Origin: Saccoglossus kowalevskii
Lineage: Eukaryota; Hemichordata; Enteropneusta; Harrimaniidae
DNA: 38,431 nucleotides
NCBI RefSeq assembly: GCF_000003605.2
Contig: NW_003145790.1
Location: 335,255 to 373,685 of the forward strand
Direction: 5' to 3'
Position 1 is the stretch's first letter. The number at the start of each line of letters is the position of its first letter. Shown in pieces: positions 34,266 to 38,431 of this stretch. The notes under the pieces were generated by a model. That model made no database searches, was not told where the DNA came from, and saw only the letters and a program-made list of their open reading frames with translations. Both the position numbers and the translations under genes were made by a program.

Positions 34266-34547
34266 CTTTCAATAAACAGAGATTAAATAGAAAGCAAACC
34301 TATCCTCCTCTCATAGCACTCAAAGTGTATCACCACGTGTGTCTGTAGCTCAGATTTGAAATTGTGTTTTGGAACATTATTATGTTAAGTACACCAACTT
34401 TAACGTTAGTTAGGGCTAATGTGACGTAAATGGTGCAAATTACACCACGTTTACAGTTTCCATATACTTAAATTTTGTAATTTCTAAATGACAAATAGCT
34501 ACACAAACAAAGTCGAATGACATTGCTTCCATCCATCTATGTCGCGA

Positions 34548-34610
34548 TGACGTCACATCCGTGGTTAGTCCCTATAAAGCGCGACTAATCGGAATCGTGT
34601 TCTGAAAATT
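34548..34610 (+). promoter_or_regulatory. Candidate core promoter: CRE plus TATA box
   Basis: A full palindromic cAMP-response element, TGACGTCA (34548-34555), is followed 17 bp later by TATAAA (34573-34578) in the GC-rich context CTATAAAGCGCG. A start site about 25-30 bp downstream would fall near 34603-34608. A CRE-like TGACGTAA (34432) and a second full CRE (35006-35013) flank it. The motifs are directly visible; activity is inferred. CREB/ATF-family factors bind this octamer in animals. Confidence 0.45.
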
Positions 34611-34753
34611 ACAAATAACAATCGGCAACGAATTGTTTTCTATTACACAGTGTATCAATATATTGGATAAATATTGGAATGCCGAATAAACATAGACGGT
34701 GCTAAGCGAGTTCCACTGAAATATTGGTTCACGAAATACGGTCATTGTTCGGA
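34604..34753 (+). other. Candidate non-coding first exon
   Basis: Downstream of the CRE/TATA pair, about 150 bp lead to GGA then GTAAGTA at 34754, a near-perfect donor. The interval has only a tiny frame (ATG at 34679, eight codons), as a 5' UTR might. The gene it would feed would lie to the right, possibly beyond the window. The start site is a guess based on the TATA position. Confidence 0.3.
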
Positions 34754-34880
34754 GTAAGTAAAATCATCAATCAGATTTTAAATAACTAGTACTGGTGTAA
34801 CATAGGTGGAGCCATTACGGTCGGTAACACCCACATTTCTTAACATCTCTTTAAATGTTAATTTAGTTGCGTTATAGTCG

Positions 34881-34985
34881 ATTAAATCGTAACTCTATAT
34901 AAGAATGTAATTTAATTGGAGTTTTGTTAAACTCAATTAAATTTCAACTCGATATGAGATTGTGTTTTAATTGAGTTAATTGAAT
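34881..34985. repeat. Two-copy 55-bp tandem repeat with hairpins
   Basis: ATTAAATCGTAACTC (34881) and ATTAAATTTCAACTC (34936) start two similar 55-bp units that end TTTAATTGGAGTT and TTTAATTGAGTT. TTTAATTGGAGTT (34912) can pair with AACTCAATTAAA (34929) across a short loop, with one bulged base. Confidence 0.6.
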
Positions 34986-36579
34986 TGAATTCAACATAGG
35001 GGATATGACGTCATACAAATTGTAACTGGAATGTATCTCACGACATGGAAACCTCGAACTTGATTTATTGTAGTAGGAGTATCTTATGGTATAGTTTCTA
35101 TTTTAATTTATGTATTAAATATATCTCGCCTTTTACAGTAACCCTAAGCTACGCAAATGTTTAATTAAGAATTGTGGAAACATTGTTAATAGAGACAACA
35201 ATTACGATATAGCTTCACTTCTACAGTTAAACAGAATGTATAGTAGTTTTACTTCGATGGTTAATCAAACATACACACACACGTGATTGCGTCTAGCTAT
35301 CTTTTTATGGTAGAAGAGGACAATGACTTGTTCATCCGCAAATATGTATTCGATGTGGATATGTGCAATATATATTCTTTGCGTATCAATAATGTAAAAC
35401 GTTAATCTGATATCGAGCACCTCTATAAGACAGACAGTATCTCATTCATGTATACATGTGAGTTCCTCTGAAGAGACTGCAGTGGGAATTTATGTATATG
35501 AAATATTAATTCTCATCAAATTCCAATTTAATCATCTAAATATTATGTTTCGTAAATTCAGAAAAGTTAACCGGGCATCATCTCATGTTTTAAAAGTCTG
35601 AATTAAAAGTCAATTTATTTATTGTCATTTCTTACTGATTCATGAGTTCGTGTTAAAGTCTTTAGATCAAATAGTTCATTTATATTGATGAACATGTAGT
35701 CCTTGAGATGTTAATGAAACTAATATCCATTGATCAAGCTGCGTGGCATAAGAGTCTGTAATGTGGGCGATGTAATACATGGTACAACGCGTCAGTTATA
35801 AAGTATTACAAGACTCGTGTTTTCAACAAAAGCTTTAGCGAACTGTGCATTAAACGTGGACAATCATGGCCTGGACACAATATTGTTGCTGAATATTCGG
35901 CATCTTACCAGGACGAAAATGGAACGAGTTTGGCTTATTTAACTTACGGGTTATAGTACAATTGAATCAGTGTTATTGAGTGCTCGTTTTTTATAGATCC
36001 ACAAATACGGAAATGCCGGTACTAATGTTTCGGCCATTCTGAGAAAGAATGATTTGAGCTGCGATATATATATTGATTTATTAAAAGTTACAACTTGAAA
36101 ATACAAGTGTGTTGTAATTAAATGTTTCTAAATATGTAATTGGTGCAAAGTATATATGTTTGACAATCTGTGGTGAATGGAAATATATACACCCAGTGCC
36201 GTTCTTTGATCAGGATTTCAATGCACGTATACCGTGACTATGGTACCAAACCTTTCAACAACACAGGCGTTTTGAAAACAACTGGAGAAATTAATGATGT
36301 TGTTTTATTTTAAATTACTTCTCTTGTAATTCTCTCTGCTTCTAACGGGTGGCATACTTGACAGAGTACGTATAGTTTGCTATGACATCGCATGATAACA
36401 TAATCCCGCTCATGTACACTTAGTGCTACACTCAGTTGTTCAGCGTGGTAATAAGGCATATACAAACTTCGTCAATCTTCGTCATTTATACTACGCAGGC
36501 TTTATTCAAATGTTTTGCTCTTATTGTTTTATTAATATTCACCCTTGTTGTGTCAGTCCTGAGTGTGTCCAATGCGGCA
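34986..36579. other. AT-rich stretch without recognisable genes
   Basis: A full CRE octamer lies at 35006-35013. Otherwise I see no gene, array or element. Confidence 0.55.
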
Positions 36580-36620
36580 GTTAGTTAGTTAGTTAGTTAG
36601 TATTACTCCGCGGCCGGAGT
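36580..36620. repeat. (GTTA)5 microsatellite and short GC hairpin
   Basis: Five GTTA units (36580-36600) are followed by ACTCCG / CGGAGT at 36605-36620, a perfect 6-bp stem with the 4-base loop CGGC. Confidence 0.8.
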
Positions 36621-36760
36621 CTTTGAAACGCTCGGGCAGTGTGCCGTCCAAATCATTGTTGCGGTTTATCCAGGGTATCAATGCACCAGGAATGCAAAGT
36701 CCGTAAAAAACATGATTGTGTGTAACCACTGAGAAAGTCAGTTATATGTTAATGTATCTA
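36621..36760. other. No gene seen
   Basis: A short spacer with no supported feature. Confidence 0.5.
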
Positions 36761-36918
36761 TTAAAGCGGGAGGGTCGTCGCCTGCGCACGCGCGGGAATT
36801 GAGTCCCAAGCGACGATAATAACACACGCTAAAAACGCAAAGGCGTAGACGCTTTTTGTAAACAATGACACGCTATGGCCAACTAACGCATGCGCAGATG
36901 ACGACTCCCTCGCTTTAA
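36761..36918 (+). mobile_element. MITE family 1, copy E (best preserved)
   Basis: The left end TTAAAGCGGGAGGGTCGTCG, continuing CCTGCGCA, is mirrored by TGCGCAGATGACGACTCCC then TCGCTTTAA. That makes inverted repeats of about 28 bp with few mismatches. TTAA occurs at both edges. The body matches copies A-D (CGCAAAGGCGTAGACGC, GTAAACAATGACACGCTATG). The length is 158 bp. The minus-strand frame at 36761-37036 runs through it and is a by-product. Confidence 0.88.
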
Positions 36919-37615
36919 AATTTACTTGCGAAAATGAATGCGTTTCTTGGCCACAACAAGTGGTCACCAAGTTATGATTTGTGAGCGAGAAAAACTTGTC
37001 TGTGTTAATCAAATACTGTTTCATTCGCTTGCACATTCGCGTCCATTGCTTCCTTGACGCATGTAACAGTGACGGGATGACGGGAAAACAAACGGAAAAC
37101 TATTTGAGACACAAGAACAAATCTCGTTGCTATCTCGCTCTCAGCGAGATCTCGGCGACCATTTACACCCGTGGTATATTTTGTAAGAAACCGAAATTGA
37201 TTAATGTTAAAATAAGAACAGCTATACGACAAATCAATTAACTTTAAGTATTACTTGTGTTACATGATGCATTTCCAGAGATACATTTAAATTTAGTGTT
37301 TTGTTACATATTTGTTTGCCATGTCGGAACTTCGTTGCCTAGCAACACTGGGGTAATATTTATTTCGTGCACGCCTTAGAAGGGATTATAATTGCAGACT
37401 GCTCCCGGCTGAAGAGACATAAGTGTGATCCGTTATGCTAGGCTGTCCCAGTGTGTTATGTATGCTAAGAAGCTATGGTATTGTTAGGACGATAATCTGG
37501 ATTCCACTGCAGAGACTATATGATGATTCAGCTTGTCTAGACCAAAATGTCAATGACCGCGTTGCCTTGACTAACACGTGTGTATTTGCCTGAAAATAGA
37601 AAATGAATAGAAAAT
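36919..37615. other. No gene seen
   Basis: Opposing short frames at 36981-37241 and 37005-37232 have no motif. No supported feature. Confidence 0.5.
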
Positions 37616-37703
37616 GAAAGAATGAATGAATGAATGAATGAATTAATTAATTAATTAATTAATTAATTAATTAATTAATTAATTAATTAATTAATTAATT
37701 AAT
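37616..37703. repeat. (AATG)n-(AATT)n microsatellite
   Basis: About five AATG units change abruptly into about twenty units of AATT, a self-complementary tetranucleotide. It ends about 25 bp before the LINE remnant. Confidence 0.97.
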
Positions 37704-37725
37704 GTTCTGCCCCTAATCGAACAAG

Positions 37726-38431
37726 TGTTTTGGAGTTTTATCAATTCTAGCTCCATTGTTTATTGGCCAGTGTAATGAATGATTGGATTGGCTCCCTGCA
37801 GAGTCTATTTATCTACCGCCTTCACAGGGTGGTCAAGGCTTAGTTCATTTACCATCAAGAATTGCCTCCTTTCGTTTGCAATACATTCAACGTTATTTTT
37901 ACTCTAATTTGAAGCATCCTAGTTTTTATTTCACCAGTTATTTTCTTGATCGTTTTAATAATTTAAAATATGACAAACAGTTGTTTGTTACAAATGTACC
38001 ACTTTCTTTTCATAATATTCCAGTTTACTATTGTGAGCTTATGAAGGTTTGGTCCTCCATCTCAATTATTAGAAAAGGGCAACCGACCAACTATTACTCT
38101 GTTTGTAGGGAGCCGCTCTTGTACAACAGTCGGATGTTGCACCCTTTGCATGGTGTGCCACTCACCCTCACACATTTTCGTGATGCGGGCAATTGGAGAT
38201 CTTGTCGCTTGGACTGGGTGGTTGGGACGTGACATCTTGTATAACAAAGTGCCGATATGTTCTAGAAGGCTTTTGAGTGTGGCACTTGATGTGGGGCACA
38301 GAGCAATCCCACCCCAATTTAAAGAAATTATTGCAAATTGCAGTAACAACACTACACAAGTCACCAACTCGAATTATTGTACAAGGATGAAGACAATGAC
38401 ATCCTTTTAAATTCTCCACTTTATAAGTTAG
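37726..38431 (+). pseudogene. Tx1-like LINE ORF2 C-terminal remnant (cut by window edge)
   Basis: In the first frame FWS (37728-37736) matches the start of a familiar ORF2 block. After a frameshift and a TGA at 37780, the next frame from about 37783 has WLPAESIYLPP, then GGQGLVHL, then ASFRLQYIQRY, a hallmark order just after the reverse-transcriptase thumb in L1/Tx1-clade non-LTR retrotransposons. That frame stops at 38230. Homology moves to another frame at about 38190, with IGDLVAWTGW and RRLLSVALDV, typical of the following region. Two or more frameshifts and a stop make it inactive. The polymerase core and endonuclease are missing, so this is a 5'-truncated or broken copy, and its right end is outside the window. 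No full-length start is assigned. Confidence 0.8.

Overview
This is animal nuclear DNA with no complete protein-coding gene. It is AT-rich and intergenic or intronic, and it holds degenerate LINEs, a tRNA-type SINE, several families of short elements with terminal inverted repeats (MITEs), minisatellites and tetranucleotide microsatellites. There are no operons, ribosome-binding sites, CRISPR arrays or phage or bacterial genes. The mix of a Tx1-like LINE, a SINE with A and B boxes and TTAA- or TA-flanked MITEs fits an invertebrate metazoan, perhaps a lophotrochozoan or another marine invertebrate. I cannot name the species.

Layout. 1-312 is a 25-bp minisatellite whose unit carries an AP-1-type site and often an E-box. 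3.2-3.9 kb is an old degenerate tandem repeat. 5.17-7.81 kb is a head-to-tail duplication of a unit of about 1.33 kb, and each copy carries MITE family 1 near its left edge. 8.37-8.85 kb (minus) is a coding-like relic. 10.71-11.01 kb is a second MITE family and 11.44-11.82 kb is a SINE. Three more family-1 MITEs lie at 14.03 (minus), 19.56 and 36.76 kb. Between 18.9 and 21.0 kb are three plus-strand intervals with good splice signals. 21.56-21.77 kb is an (AAAT)/(AAAC) microsatellite. 22.57-24.57 kb is a minisatellite of 34-bp units, each made of two 17-bp halves. At 26.03-26.20 kb (minus) a short reading frame looks like the last exon of a gene.

Right-hand part. 29.6-29.87 kb is a short degenerate tandem repeat, and 30.0-30.2 kb is a GC-richer island with small frames on both strands. 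30.61-31.07 kb is a 234-bp tandem duplication. 31.52-31.77 kb is a LINE reverse-transcriptase remnant, abutted by a TTAA-flanked MITE (31.77-31.93 kb). 32.34-32.55 kb is another MITE containing a perfect 18-bp hairpin. 34.55-34.75 kb looks like a promoter and first exon: a full CRE, a TATA box and a downstream GTAAGT. 37.62-37.70 kb is an (AATG)/(AATT) microsatellite, followed by the decayed 3' part of a Tx1-like LINE ORF2 that runs to the window edge.

The most useful leads are the uncatalogued MITE families, the dimeric 34-bp satellite, the AP-1/E-box minisatellite, the CRE/TATA promoter candidate and the small coding-like intervals. None is proven without RNA data or genome-wide searches.
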